This document shows positions 37,681 through 47,274 of a DNA stretch of 64,000 nt, piece after piece (the stretch's first letter is position 1; every line of letters begins with the position of its first letter). The notes beneath the pieces are model-generated. The model ran no database searches, had not been told where the DNA came from, and saw only the letters and a list, made by a program, of their open reading frames with translations. Where the stretch lies: assembly GCA_965200885.1 (NCBI GenBank), contig OZ241737.1, positions 3,100,001 to 3,164,000 on the forward strand. The letters run 5' to 3'. Made by a program: the position numbers and the translations under genes. This DNA is from MPNP01 sp026710155. GTDB lineage: Bacteria > Pseudomonadota > Alphaproteobacteria > Rhodobacterales > Rhodobacteraceae.

Positions 37681-38702
37681 GGGCTTCTCCGTGCATACCT
37701 GATCTTGGGATTGAGGAGAGCTATCAACAGGTCGACAATCAGGTTGGCAATCAGAAAGGCTGCCGAAATGATCAGTACCGTACCGACAATGGCATTCAGG
37801 TCCTTGCGCAGGATTACGGCCACACCATACCTCGAAAGACCGGGCCATGCAAAGATTGCTTCAACCAGGAAGGCATTGCCCAGCATGGCGGCAAAATCCA
37901 GACCGATAATGGTCAGGGAAGGTATGAGGGAAGGCTTGAAGGCATATTTGCGGGCCACCCGCCAGCCCGGAAACCCGTAGGAGTGGGCCATTTCAATGTA
38001 GGGTCGGCGATAGGTTTCGGTCATGTTGGCCCTGGTCAGCCTGGCGGCCTGTCCAATGCCCGACAGGGCCAGGGCAAATGCGGGTAGAAAAAGATGCCAG
38101 AGGGCATCAAAAAAGGCCCTCAGGTTACCGACCAAAAGAGTATCGATCAGCAGGAACCCGGTTGTACGGGCAATATCAAAATCAGTGTGGATACGACCTG
38201 CAATGGGAAAGAGAGGCAGGAAAAAGGCAAAGAGCAGCATCAGGATGACGGCCCAGACAAAACTCGGGGCCGAGACCCCCAGAAGGGCTATGACCCTTAT
38301 GAGATTGTCAAGAAACCTCCCTTCGTATTTGGCCGAGATGATACCAAGGGGCAATCCGATCATGACCATCAGAATGCCGGCGGCAAAGACCAACTCAAGA
38401 GTTGCCGGCAGAAACTGTGCAATATCCTTGACGACCGGTCGGTTGGTATAGAGTGATGTACCCAGATCCCCCTGGAACAATTCGCTGGCAAAATAGCCAT
38501 ACTGTTTCCAGATGGGATCATCGAGGTGGAGCTCTCCCCTCAGCTTGATGACCTGCTCGTCTGTTGCGTTGGGACCAAGGGCAATACGTGCCGGATCGCC
38601 GGGGATTACCCTGGCTATCAGGAAGATCAATATTGAGACTCCAACGAGGACAAGAAGGGAAATCCATACCCTCCTTATCAGCAAGTTCAGGACATTACCC
38701 AC
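37677..38702 (-). CDS. peptide-type ABC transporter permease (DppB-like)
   Basis: 341 residues with N-terminal helix, the large periplasmic loop (RVIPGDPARIALGPNATDEQ) and the conserved LARLTRANMTETYR-like EAA region (AARLTRANMTETYRRPYIEM) plus VVEAIF-type FLVEAIFAWPGLSRYGV. It pairs with the DppC-like subunit encoded just downstream. Confidence 0.9.
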   Translation of the reverse strand: MGNVLNLLIRRVWISLLVLVGVSILIFLIARVIPGDPARIALGPNATDEQVIKLRGELHLDDPIWKQYGYFASELFQGDLGTSLYTNRPVVKDIAQFLPATLELVFAAGILMVMIGLPLGIISAKYEGRFLDNLIRVIALLGVSAPSFVWAVILMLLFAFFLPLFPIAGRIHTDFDIARTTGFLLIDTLLVGNLRAFFDALWHLFLPAFALALSGIGQAARLTRANMTETYRRPYIEMAHSYGFPGWRVARKYAFKPSLIPSLTIIGLDFAAMLGNAFLVEAIFAWPGLSRYGVAVILRKDLNAIVGTVLIISAAFLIANLIVDLLIALLNPKIRYARRSP

Positions 38703-38767
38703 TGATATTCAAATGGTAAACCGGATCACCAACCCGGCCAGAACCGGGCTGGTGATTGGCAATATGG

Positions 38768-40348
38768 TTACTCGATTTCCATCAACCGGAACAAAAAGCC
38801 CATGGTATCAAGCCCAAAGGCAAGTGCCGGATCGGAGAGAGCCGGGACCTTTATATTAGGCCGGGCCACGAAGACCGATTGTTGATCATAACCGTAAATG
38901 GATGGGGCAATTGCAACCAGCCTGTCATTGAGGGCTGAATAGGCTTCTTCCCTGGCTTCATCTGAGGCAGCCAGACGGCCTAAATCGAGCAGCCTGTCAA
39001 CTTCGGCATCATTCAAATGTTCGGGCGACTGCCATGTTCCTGCCTTGGTGGAGTGATACATGCCATAAAGCAGGGTGTCCGGGTCACCGGTAACGGCGGT
39101 CACAAAGATCTGGGATACATGAGGTGTGCTGGCCGGATCATTGACTGAACTTGAGAACAGGGCCCATGGAACCTTGGTGATGGTTGACTTGATGCCGATT
39201 TCCGAAAGGTTGGCCTGGAAGAGCAGAGCCAGTCTTTCCTCCAATGGCACTTCGGCAATCCAGGTGATTTCGATTTCGAACTCGGCCGGATCGTAGGTAC
39301 AATCGGCCAGATTCTGGCGGGCTGCGTCCAGGTCCTTTTGCCGTTCATTGCCGACCGGGTTTGATCCGAACATGCCAACCGGTATGGCACCCGTCGATCC
39401 CGTGCCGCTTGATACCTCATCGGTAATGGCAATCAGTTTCAGGACCGATTCATAATCGAAGGCATTGGCCAATGCATGACGGCAATTGACATCATCCAAA
39501 GGGGCCTTCTGGGTATTCAACTTGAAATAGAATGCACTGGTTCCTCCCTCGGTGAGGAACTGATTGCCGTCTTCAACCAGAGCCCGCATGACCTCAGGGG
39601 GCAACCACTGGGAGGTGATGTCATGTTCACCCTGAGCCATGAGTGTACGGACCGTGGCTGCTTCCAGACCGTAGCGCAGGCGGACGGTATCGGGTGCGCG
39701 ATCACCAACCCCCAGAAAATAGTTGGGGTTTTTCTTCATGACCGTTTCCTCTTGCGGATTGTGTGATTCCACCAGATAGGCTCCCGTTCCAGCAGCATTG
39801 GAGGTCAGGAAAGCCTGGCCCCAGTCACCCATTTCTCCCTCGCCCTCTTCAAGATTGTCCATGACCAGTTGCTTGTCGACAATCGGCAGTCTCACCAATG
39901 ATGACACAAAGGGTGCGTAGGGCTCAGTCAAGGTAAACCTGACGCTGTTACCGTCGACCACCTCTACCTTGTCCACACTGACAAACAGGAAGGACAGGCC
40001 TTGTCCGATGGCCTTCATTCTATCAAAGGAAAACACGACATCCTCGGCAGTCAATGTATTGCCACTCTGAAACTGGACGCCCTCCCTGATCTTGAACGTG
40101 TAACTGGTTCCTTCACCTTGCCAACTTTCAGCAAGATGTGGGACAAGTCCCGGTCCGCCTTGACGCGGGATTACCAGTGAGTCGTAGACATTGAACATCA
40201 ATATGGTGTCGGCATAATCCGAGGCCTTGGCCGGATCGAGTTCTCCGACGGCAACTTCATCAAGCCGCAGGACTTTTTCAGCATGGGCAGCAAGACCTGC
40301 AATAGCTATCAGGACAGCTGCAAATAGTAATTTACCCATTCTAATCAT
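38768..40348 (-). CDS. ABC transporter periplasmic substrate-binding protein (SBP_bac_5)
   Basis: 526 residues from ATG 40348, which follows an AAAGGAAAG site. Signal peptide residues 1-23 (MIRMGKLLFAAVLIAIAGLA, cleavage after AHA). The family 5 pattern is clear: YDSLVIPRQGGPGLVPHLAE, YTFKIREGVQFQSGNTLTAE DVVFSFDRMK, and late SPSIYGYDQQSVFVARP. It captures the substrate in the periplasm for the DppBCDF-like importer. First structural gene after the regulator. Confidence 0.9.
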   Translation of the reverse strand: MIRMGKLLFAAVLIAIAGLAAHAEKVLRLDEVAVGELDPAKASDYADTILMFNVYDSLVIPRQGGPGLVPHLAESWQGEGTSYTFKIREGVQFQSGNTLTAEDVVFSFDRMKAIGQGLSFLFVSVDKVEVVDGNSVRFTLTEPYAPFVSSLVRLPIVDKQLVMDNLEEGEGEMGDWGQAFLTSNAAGTGAYLVESHNPQEETVMKKNPNYFLGVGDRAPDTVRLRYGLEAATVRTLMAQGEHDITSQWLPPEVMRALVEDGNQFLTEGGTSAFYFKLNTQKAPLDDVNCRHALANAFDYESVLKLIAITDEVSSGTGSTGAIPVGMFGSNPVGNERQKDLDAARQNLADCTYDPAEFEIEITWIAEVPLEERLALLFQANLSEIGIKSTITKVPWALFSSSVNDPASTPHVSQIFVTAVTGDPDTLLYGMYHSTKAGTWQSPEHLNDAEVDRLLDLGRLAASDEAREEAYSALNDRLVAIAPSIYGYDQQSVFVARPNIKVPALSDPALAFGLDTMGFLFRLMEIE

Positions 40349-40384
40349 CTTCTTTCCTTTCATTTTTATATTCGGAATGAACGA

Positions 40385-41032
40385 TCAGTTGTCGTTCCTC
40401 CCGTATTTATCCCTGGAGCCCTCTTCCGGCTCGGAATTTAAACTTGTGGTATCGCCGAATATCTCCATGGTGCAGATAACCAGGATACTGGCGGTTTGCA
40501 AAGTATGGTTCCATGTCGAGTGCAGTTCGTTGGAATTGAAATGTATGGAATCACCCTCTTTAAGGATTGTTCTCTTGCCATCGACCTCACAGGTAATGGA
40601 ACCCTCAAGCACATAGTAAAACTCCTCCCCTTGATGACGCATGGGGGGACTTCTATGCCCCGGTTTCTCCTTCATGATGACCCCACTCAGCTTGTGGCCG
40701 GGAAATCTTGAAGTAAGTCTTTCATAAATCAGGGAGCCCTCATTGATGGTATAGGGTTCGCGCTTATCTGATCTAGTCAGGGACGATTCACCCCCCGGCA
40801 CTACCAGAAAATCGGCAATTTCAGCCTTTAGTGAATGGGCAATGGTGGCCAGTGATGACAATGAGGGTGATGTCAGGTCCCGTTCGAATTGTGAAATGAA
40901 ACCGACCGACAGATTGGTGGCATCGGCCAATTCCTGCAGCGTAAGTCCCAGTTCCCTTCGGCGGTTTCTGACCTTCATGCCGATGGGTTCCAGACTATGC
41001 CCCGGTATCTTTTGTTCTGAAGTTAACGCCAA
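40385..41032 (-). CDS. XRE-cupin transcriptional regulator of the hydantoinase operon
   Basis: 215 residues: helix-turn-helix (about 19-75, VRNRRRELGLTLQELADATN, ISQFERDLTSPSLSSL) and C-terminal cupin (about 125-200, MRHQGEEFYYVLEGSITCEV, HFNSNELHSTWNH). This architecture senses a small ligand through the cupin and usually represses or activates an adjacent catabolic operon. The start is TTG 41032 with AAGGGG upstream; the palindrome at 41048-41064 lies right before it. It is the first gene of the operon and probably autoregulated. Confidence 0.88.
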   Translation of the reverse strand: MALTSEQKIPGHSLEPIGMKVRNRRRELGLTLQELADATNLSVGFISQFERDLTSPSLSSLATIAHSLKAEIADFLVVPGGESSLTRSDKREPYTINEGSLIYERLTSRFPGHKLSGVIMKEKPGHRSPPMRHQGEEFYYVLEGSITCEVDGKRTILKEGDSIHFNSNELHSTWNHTLQTASILVICTMEIFGDTTSLNSEPEEGSRDKYGRNDN

Positions 41033-41047
41033 GTGCCCATCCCCTTA

Positions 41048-41081
41048 ATTTAGTATTACTAAATTTTTACTAATACTAAAA
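41048..41081. promoter_or_regulatory. palindromic operator upstream of the XRE-cupin gene
   Basis: ATTTAGTATTACTAAAT at 41048-41064 is a perfect 8-1-8 palindrome. It is followed at 41065-41081 by TTTTACTAATACTAAAA, a second, imperfect site sharing the TACTAAA half. The position, about 16 nt before the start codon, suits an autoregulatory operator for the XRE-cupin protein. Confidence 0.65.
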
Positions 41082-41932
41082 TCCAAAGTCAACAGGAAAA
41101 TTACCCAGGCAAAACAATCACCTTGAGATTGGGATGATTTTCCGTCCAACATCAACTGAAAATGTATTTGGCTGTGGGGGTTTGATATTTCAGGAAGCGA
41201 TTATTTAGGCATGAATTTTTGGAAATATGGGCAAAACCGAATGGAAGATCATTCCACCACCAATAACTTTTTACAGTATTTTGCCTGATACCAGCCTTGT
41301 GTGGTGAATCTGAAGTTCATTACATAATTCTTTCCATTACATGTACCATCAAGAATTTTATCTTTCCCTTAATATTAATAGGGCTTTATGGCTAATTCTG
41401 GAATCGGCGCAGGTGAGAATATCAATTAAACGGATTACGGTTACAGTAAATTCGTAATAAAAAAATTGATTTTTCAGGAATGGGGGTGTTTTTTTTATTG
41501 CAGTGAATTTTGCCATGAAGCAACCCGATTTTGGCGTTTTGGCCCTTTTCGGGGCTGATTCGTTCAACTCCAAATCCTTTTTTTGGAAGGAACGGGAACA
41601 CCGCAACTGTAATTTTGTGACCAAAAGAAGGCCTATTGAAGATGAAAATGCACCGCAATACGGGAATCAAACCCGTATGTAATGACCCATAAAATAATCA
41701 AAATACAATAAACACTCCTTGTTTTATCTTTCTTACATGGCATCTGATAATTTTCCTTATAAATGATAGGAAATAAACATTAAAGGCCATAAAAAACCAG
41801 TTTAACAACTGGAATATGGATAAATCTTCCTTATATCCTTGCCTGACATAAATTAAATTACCTCTGTTCATGCTGGTCGACATCCTGGCTGGTGGTAAAG
41901 AAGTATATTGATATGATACAAGGAGATATGAG
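41082..41932. other. 850-nt intergenic stretch without a recognised gene
   Basis: AT-rich sequence between the start of the hydantoinase operon and rpsO. It should hold the promoters for both transcription units. No tRNA, coding frame with support, or terminal repeat was recognised. A truB gene, often upstream of rpsO, is absent. Confidence 0.5.
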
Positions 41933-42202
41933 ATGTCGATAACACCAGAACAAAAGAAGGAACTGGTCAGTAAGTTCGCCAGACGCACGGATGATACCGG
42001 ATCACCAGAGGTTCAGATTGCAGTCCTGTCCGTCAGGATAAAGTCATTGACCGAGCATTTCAAAACCCACAAAAAGGATAACCACTCCAGAAGAGGCCTT
42101 CTGAATATGGTTGCCAAAAGAAGGAAATTATTGGATTATTTGAAACGCAAGGATGAAGAGCGATATAAAGCCATCATCACGAGTTTGGGTTTACGGCGAT
42201 AA
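41933..42202 (+). CDS. rpsO: ribosomal protein S15
   Basis: 89 residues, the exact family length. Conserved GSPEVQIAVLSVRIKSLTEH, then HKKDNHSRRGLLNMVAKRRK, LLDYLK, ending ITSLGLRR. Binds 16S rRNA in the central domain. ATG 41933 is preceded by ACAAGGAGAT. Followed by pnp, the standard rpsO-pnp arrangement. Confidence 0.97.
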   Translation: MSITPEQKKELVSKFARRTDDTGSPEVQIAVLSVRIKSLTEHFKTHKKDNHSRRGLLNMVAKRRKLLDYLKRKDEERYKAIITSLGLRR

Positions 42203-42219
42203 ACTGATGATTCAAGCAG

Positions 42220-42241
42220 GTCCATTTACGATAGAATGGAC
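42220..42241 (+). promoter_or_regulatory. hairpin in the rpsO-pnp spacer
   Basis: GTCCATT and AATGGAC form a 7-bp stem around an 8-nt loop, 18 nt after rpsO. In E. coli an RNA hairpin at this place is cut by RNase III for PNPase autoregulation; an equivalent role is possible. There is no T tail, so it is not a simple terminator. Confidence 0.45.
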
Positions 42242-42315
42242 ACAAAATGATTTTCCCTCCATTATGGAATTTTTCAATCCACGATCAATCAGTGGAATGC
42301 ATAAGAAAGAAGTAG

Positions 42316-44397
42316 ATGTTTAATATTATTACAAAAACGATTGAATGGGGTGGGCAAACGCTTACCTTGGAAACCGGCAAGATTGCAAGACAGGCAGATG
42401 GGTGCGTAGTGGCAACCTTGGGCGAAACATGTGTTATGGCTGCCGTTACATTTGACCAGAAACAAAACAGCGAACTAGATTTTTTTCCACTGACTGTCAA
42501 TTACCAGGAGAAATACTATTCCTCCGGTAAAATCCCCGGAGGATTTTTCAAGCGGGAAGCCAAACCCTCGGAAGCAAGTACATTGATATCACGCCTGATT
42601 GATCGTCCAATCAGGCCTTTGTTTCCCGAAGGTTTCAAAAATCCCGTCGATATTGTTTGTTCTGTCCTCTCACATGATTTGGAAAATGATCCTGATATTC
42701 TGGCCATGGTTGCCTCATCGGCAGCTTTGGCAATTTCCGGTGCGCCATTTCTTGGTCCCATAGGGGCATCAAGGGTAGGTTTTGCCAACGGTGACTACAG
42801 CCTCAACCCCTCCATTAGCGAAATAGAACAAATGGGGAATGGCCAAAGGTTGGATTTGGTGGTTGCCGGAACTTCTGCAGCAGTGATGATGGTCGAATCC
42901 ATTGCTTGCGAATTGACAGAAGAGGAAATGCTCGGTGCCGTGGTTTTTGGTCACGAGAACATGCAACCGGTCATTGACCTGATCAATGAATTGAAAAATG
43001 AGGTGGACAAACCTCAATACAGTTTTGTTGCACCTGAAACGGACGAACTCAATGAGAAGGTTGCCTCCATTGGGCAAGGATTGATTGCCGATGCCTATGA
43101 AATTTCCCAAAAGACCGAAAGACAGGAAGCAATTTCGGACGCAAAGGATAAAATAAAATCAGAACTTGAGGAAGAATATTCGGAGCAGGAAATTTCTGGC
43201 CAGATCAAAAAGCTTGAGTCCGGAATCCTGCGCAATAACATCCTGGAAAAAGGTCGTAGAATAGATAACCGCTCATTGACAGAAGTCAGACCCATCGAAT
43301 GTGAGGTGGGATTGTTTTCCAGACCACATGGCTCGGCCTTGTTTACCCGGGGTGAAACCCAGGCTTTGGTCATGACCACCCTTGGAACGGGGGATGATGA
43401 ACAAATAGTCGATGCCCTTCACGGTAATTTCAGGGAAAACTTTCTCCTCCATTATAACTTCCCACCCTATTCCGTCGGGGAAACAGGCAGGCTTGGTCCT
43501 CCGGGCAGAAGGGAGATTGGACATGGCAAACTTGCCTGGCGTGCATTGAAGCCGATTCTACCTGAACCGGATCAATTTCCCTACACGATAAGGGTGGTAT
43601 CGGAAATCACGGAATCAAATGGATCGTCATCCATGGCAACGGTTTGCGGAGCTTCCCTTTCGATGATGGAGGCAGCTGTTCCCTTGAAGGGTCATGTTGC
43701 AGGTGTTGCAATGGGTCTGATCTTGGGAGAAGATGGCAAGTTTGCGGTCCTTACGGATATTCTGGGTGGCGAAGACCATTTTGGTGATATGGATTTCAAG
43801 GTCGCCGGAACCAAAAATGGTGTGACTTCCCTGCAGATGGATATCAAGGTTGCAGGCATCACGCCGGAAATCATGTCTCAGGCGCTCGATCAGGCCCGAG
43901 ATGCAAGAATGCATATATTGGGAGAAATGTCGAAAGCCATAGCCGGTGTTGGTGAGTTTTCCGAATTTGCTCCCAGAATCATCTCCAGGAAAATTCCCGT
44001 GGATAAAATCAGGGAAGTCATAGGGTCCGGCGGCAAGGTCATTCGTGAAATTACCGAAGTATCCGGTGCCAAGATCGAAATCAACGATGATGGTATCGTC
44101 AGAATTGCTTCTCCAGATGGTAATGCCTTGGAAAAGGCCTCCAGCATGATCGAAGAAATCGTGGCCGTGCCTGAGGTCGGCAAGATATACACTGGAAAGG
44201 TTGTCAAGATAATGGACTTTGGAGCCTTTGTTAACTTCATGGGCAAAAGGGATGGTTTGGTTCATATTAGCCAGATTACCAATAGAAGGCTTGGACATCC
44301 TTCCGAGGTATTGAATGAAGGCCAGGAAGTAAAAGTCAAACTTACCAAAATAGATGATCGAGGCAAGTTCCAGCTATCCATGAACAAGGCAAATTAG
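42316..44397 (+). CDS. pnp: polyribonucleotide nucleotidyltransferase (PNPase)
   Basis: 693 residues: two RNase PH domains (MFNIITKTIEWGGQTLTLET; SRPHGSALFTRGETQALVMT), the linker helices, a KH domain (VIGSGGKVIREITEVSGAKI) and a C-terminal S1 domain (YTGKVVKIMDFGAFVNF). It degrades mRNA from the 3' end by phosphorolysis and belongs to the degradosome. Length is normal for alphaproteobacteria. Confidence 0.97.
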   Translation: MFNIITKTIEWGGQTLTLETGKIARQADGCVVATLGETCVMAAVTFDQKQNSELDFFPLTVNYQEKYYSSGKIPGGFFKREAKPSEASTLISRLIDRPIRPLFPEGFKNPVDIVCSVLSHDLENDPDILAMVASSAALAISGAPFLGPIGASRVGFANGDYSLNPSISEIEQMGNGQRLDLVVAGTSAAVMMVESIACELTEEEMLGAVVFGHENMQPVIDLINELKNEVDKPQYSFVAPETDELNEKVASIGQGLIADAYEISQKTERQEAISDAKDKIKSELEEEYSEQEISGQIKKLESGILRNNILEKGRRIDNRSLTEVRPIECEVGLFSRPHGSALFTRGETQALVMTTLGTGDDEQIVDALHGNFRENFLLHYNFPPYSVGETGRLGPPGRREIGHGKLAWRALKPILPEPDQFPYTIRVVSEITESNGSSSMATVCGASLSMMEAAVPLKGHVAGVAMGLILGEDGKFAVLTDILGGEDHFGDMDFKVAGTKNGVTSLQMDIKVAGITPEIMSQALDQARDARMHILGEMSKAIAGVGEFSEFAPRIISRKIPVDKIREVIGSGGKVIREITEVSGAKIEINDDGIVRIASPDGNALEKASSMIEEIVAVPEVGKIYTGKVVKIMDFGAFVNFMGKRDGLVHISQITNRRLGHPSEVLNEGQEVKVKLTKIDDRGKFQLSMNKAN

Positions 44398-44419
44398 GTT
44401 CATGGAGTAATTTAGGTTT

Positions 44420-45745
44420 TTAATTGATGAAACTCTTGATGACATCAAGAGTTTCATTGACCGCAACACCATCAACTTTTTCCAGTATTTTAGCATTCCT
44501 GACATAATTCAAACGGTTTTCGGGATCCAAGGCCTTCTCAACAGCGACAGCAAGCTCACTTGAATTACTTACCTCCTGGGATCCTCCGTACTCTTTCAAC
44601 CGTTTGTATGCAGCTGAGAAATTCTCGTGATGCTTCCCATGTATGATTGGGCATTCCAAAAGAGCCGGTTCGTAGGGATTGTGCCCACCTCTTTGAAGCA
44701 ATGACCCACCAATGAAGCAAGCTTTGGCCAGCCTGTACCACAAGCCCAGTTCACCCATCGTATCCGCAATGAAAACGGTATCGGATTCACCAGGCAATTC
44801 CCCTTTCGATCTCAGTGCCGAGTTCAAACCATAAGTATTTAGCAGTTCGACTAACTCCCTTGCTCTTTCTGTATAGCGGGGAACCAAAATCAATTGGATT
44901 TTGTTACCTGTAGTGCTTGACAACCTGATTTGGGTTTCTGCAATGATTTCCTCTTCCCCCCTGTGGGTGGAAGCCGCAACCCACACCTGGCTGTTTTGGA
45001 AATATTCATTCAGATTGGACAGTTCTTCAGGGTCATGGGGAAGTGGACTGGATTCCTGTTTCAACTGCCCTGTTACAACTTGCCTGTCGGGCTTCACACC
45101 CAGTTCTGAAAGCCTTGACTTTATTTCAGGTGTCTGAACCAGAAACAGGTTTATTTTATCAAACAGCACTTGAGTGAACTTTGGAAATCGCTTCCATCGG
45201 TGGAATGATTTTTTGGTCATTTTTCCATTGATGACCAAAAGAGGTATGTTTTGTTGATCCGCTTCCGAAATCAGGACCGGCCAAATCTCGTTTTCAACAA
45301 GGATACCAACCGAAGGTTGCCAGTGATTCAGAAATCTCCTTACACATGGCAACAAATCGTATGGCAGATATTGATGTACAGCATTTTCGGCAAGTTTGGA
45401 TATGACCATTTTCCCGGACGAAACGGTCTGCGTTGTAAGTAGAATATTATGATTCGGGAAAATTTTTGAAATTTTCCTGATCAGGGGCAACACAAGCAGG
45501 GTTTCACCTACACTGGCCGAATGAAACCAAATCAACGCACCCTTTTTGCGACTGGCTGAAGGGATGCCCAAACGCTCCTTGACGCGATTTGGATCTTCGA
45601 TCCCCTGCTTTGTCCTGAAATAGGCAATTCCCCTTGCCAATCCTGGTATTACACTGGTGATGAACAAATAGGTCTTCAATAAATGGGATTCTGCCACCTT
45701 CCACCGTTTAGTTCTTTGGCTTAATTGATACGGGTTGAAATTCAC
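44420..45745 (-). CDS. waaA: 3-deoxy-D-manno-octulosonic acid (Kdo) transferase
   Basis: 441 residues, GT30 family: IWFHSASVGETLLVLPLIRK with the catalytic glutamate, LPYDLLPCVRRFLNHWQPSV, ILVENEIWPVLISEAD, and the C-terminal YRLAKACFIGGSLLQRGGHN PYEPALLECP region. It attaches Kdo to lipid A precursor at the inner membrane. It converges with pnp, with 22 nt between the stops. This shows the cell makes lipopolysaccharide. Confidence 0.93.
   Translation of the reverse strand: MNFNPYQLSQRTKRWKVAESHLLKTYLFITSVIPGLARGIAYFRTKQGIEDPNRVKERLGIPSASRKKGALIWFHSASVGETLLVLPLIRKISKIFPNHNILLTTQTVSSGKMVISKLAENAVHQYLPYDLLPCVRRFLNHWQPSVGILVENEIWPVLISEADQQNIPLLVINGKMTKKSFHRWKRFPKFTQVLFDKINLFLVQTPEIKSRLSELGVKPDRQVVTGQLKQESSPLPHDPEELSNLNEYFQNSQVWVAASTHRGEEEIIAETQIRLSSTTGNKIQLILVPRYTERARELVELLNTYGLNSALRSKGELPGESDTVFIADTMGELGLWYRLAKACFIGGSLLQRGGHNPYEPALLECPIIHGKHHENFSAAYKRLKEYGGSQEVSNSSELAVAVEKALDPENRLNYVRNAKILEKVDGVAVNETLDVIKSFIN
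44427..44457. repeat. perfect 15-bp palindrome in the end of waaA
   Basis: ATGAAACTCTTGATG, a single A, and CATCAAGAGTTTCAT: a perfect inverted repeat within the last codons of waaA, in the convergent pnp/waaA junction. Neither side has a T run on its transcript, so it is not a classical terminator but could stabilise 3' ends. Confidence 0.6.
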
Positions 45746-46233
45746 CCGCTTAGTTTGTCCAGATGTTTATATATCTGTCCATCCAAAATAACAAAGACAA
45801 ATCCGGGATTGGATTTCAAGCGGTCTGGGATAACATCATCCCAATGTCATCACAGACCTTCAAAATCTTACGAATTTACATTTTGTGCTCGGATTCGTCA
45901 ACCCACTGCCTGATGGTGAGAGGTTGGTGACAGAGTAACGGCAAAAGAGGCTTTACGCACCTCAGGGATTTCTAAACCCCGTGAAGACGAATCCCACATT
46001 ATCCGCCGTTCTGATGAATTGAAATATAATCAAATTTCAACACAATTTTCAATATGGTTCATCCAATCCATTTTTGCCCACTTCAATATTTTATATTTGT
46101 GTATATTTGTTCAAAAACTTACTAGCGATCCGTATTGGAAAACATAATCTTGTCAAGTTGTATCTTTTGTGTTCCAGACAATACAAAACAACAGCAAGAT
46201 TTTACCATTGTCATATTTCAACTGTTCAAGACC
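45746..46233. other. intergenic stretch without a recognised gene
   Basis: AT-rich; only short unsupported frames. A TTG at 46135 in frame with the next gene gives a 33-residue extension without a ribosome site, which I do not accept. Confidence 0.4.
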
Positions 46234-47106
46234 ATGAAAGATAAGGTTGTCATTTCGCTTTCATCAATCCCGCCAAGATTCAAGGATCTTGGCAAGGTAC
46301 TGAAATGTTTGTTGGACCAGGACCATCAGGCCGATGAAATACAACTGTTCATACCCCGCTACTATCGGCGGTTCCCCCAGCATGCATTTGCACCCCCCCC
46401 CGAGGTGCCTCCAGGAGTTGCCTTGAAAATCGTTGACGAGGACCTGGGACCGGCGACGAAGGTTTTGTACTGTGCCAGAGAACACTGGGGAACAGAAACC
46501 CGGATCATTTACTGCGATGATGACCGTTTGCCGGAACGGGACTGGCTGAAGTCATTTGTTTCGGCTGCAGAAAAATCACCCGACAAGGCAATTGTCTCAA
46601 CTGGTTGGCACTTGACGAGGTATGGCATCCACACTTCAAACGAACGCTTGCCCAGGGCCGTCAAATTAAGGGTAATGGAAGATTATGCATATATGGGTGG
46701 AAGGATCAATCAAAAGCTCAAGGAATTCATATTCCGCAAACCCCATAAAAAACCTTCACGAATCAATTGCAGGAAACCCGGCTATATTGATATTGCTGCT
46801 GGGTATGGAGGAGTGTTGATAAAGCCTGAATTTTTTGACAAGAATGCTTTTGACATTCCACCAATCGTTTGGACTGTCGATGATGTATGGCTGAGCGGCT
46901 TGCTTGAGCTTAAGGGAATTGGAATTTGGCAGGATAATTCAATTCGTGTTCCGATAAACATATCGGATATTGGGACGGCAGGTTTGGGGGGGAGTGTAAT
47001 TGAGGATCATGATCGCCATGCTGCAAACAAATTGGCGATCAGGTACTTTCAAGACAATCATTCGATTTGGAAAGAGAGTCGATTACCAATTCAAGGGAAG
47101 AATTGA
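46234..47106 (+). CDS. GT-A-type glycosyltransferase
   Basis: 290 residues from ATG 46234. KVVISLSSIPPRFKDLGKVL and LDQDHQADEIQLFIPRYYRR are the nucleotide-sugar entry region; RIIYCDDDRLPERDWL contains the metal-binding DxD motif; WTVDDVWLSGLLELKGIGIW is the conserved C-terminal acceptor region. This resembles uncharacterised GT2-like enzymes of surface polysaccharide clusters. Sugar and acceptor unknown. It lies near waaA and manC. Confidence 0.78.
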   Translation: MKDKVVISLSSIPPRFKDLGKVLKCLLDQDHQADEIQLFIPRYYRRFPQHAFAPPPEVPPGVALKIVDEDLGPATKVLYCAREHWGTETRIIYCDDDRLPERDWLKSFVSAAEKSPDKAIVSTGWHLTRYGIHTSNERLPRAVKLRVMEDYAYMGGRINQKLKEFIFRKPHKKPSRINCRKPGYIDIAAGYGGVLIKPEFFDKNAFDIPPIVWTVDDVWLSGLLELKGIGIWQDNSIRVPINISDIGTAGLGGSVIEDHDRHAANKLAIRYFQDNHSIWKESRLPIQGKN

Positions 47107-47274
47107 TCTGTCAGCAAATTATAAAAAGGGGGTTTCAGGTGGACTTGCTGATACTCTTTTTTGCCTCACTCAAACCAATATTTTTTTCTGTTTAGGCTTT
47201 TGTTTCATGCAAACCATAGAATGCAATGGGGGATTATAACCTCAAGATATAGTCAATTGAATCTGGTTTTGGTT

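Noticed and set aside
36838..37980. 380-codon plus-strand frame opposite the permease genes
   Set aside because: Gly/Gln/Asp-rich antisense of a DppC-like permease; no membrane or family pattern of its own.
41640..41685. CAATACGGGAATCAAACCCGTAT, resembling the T arm of a tRNA, and a similar CAATACGGGAATC near 12510
   Set aside because: No acceptor, D or anticodon arms can be built around either sequence.
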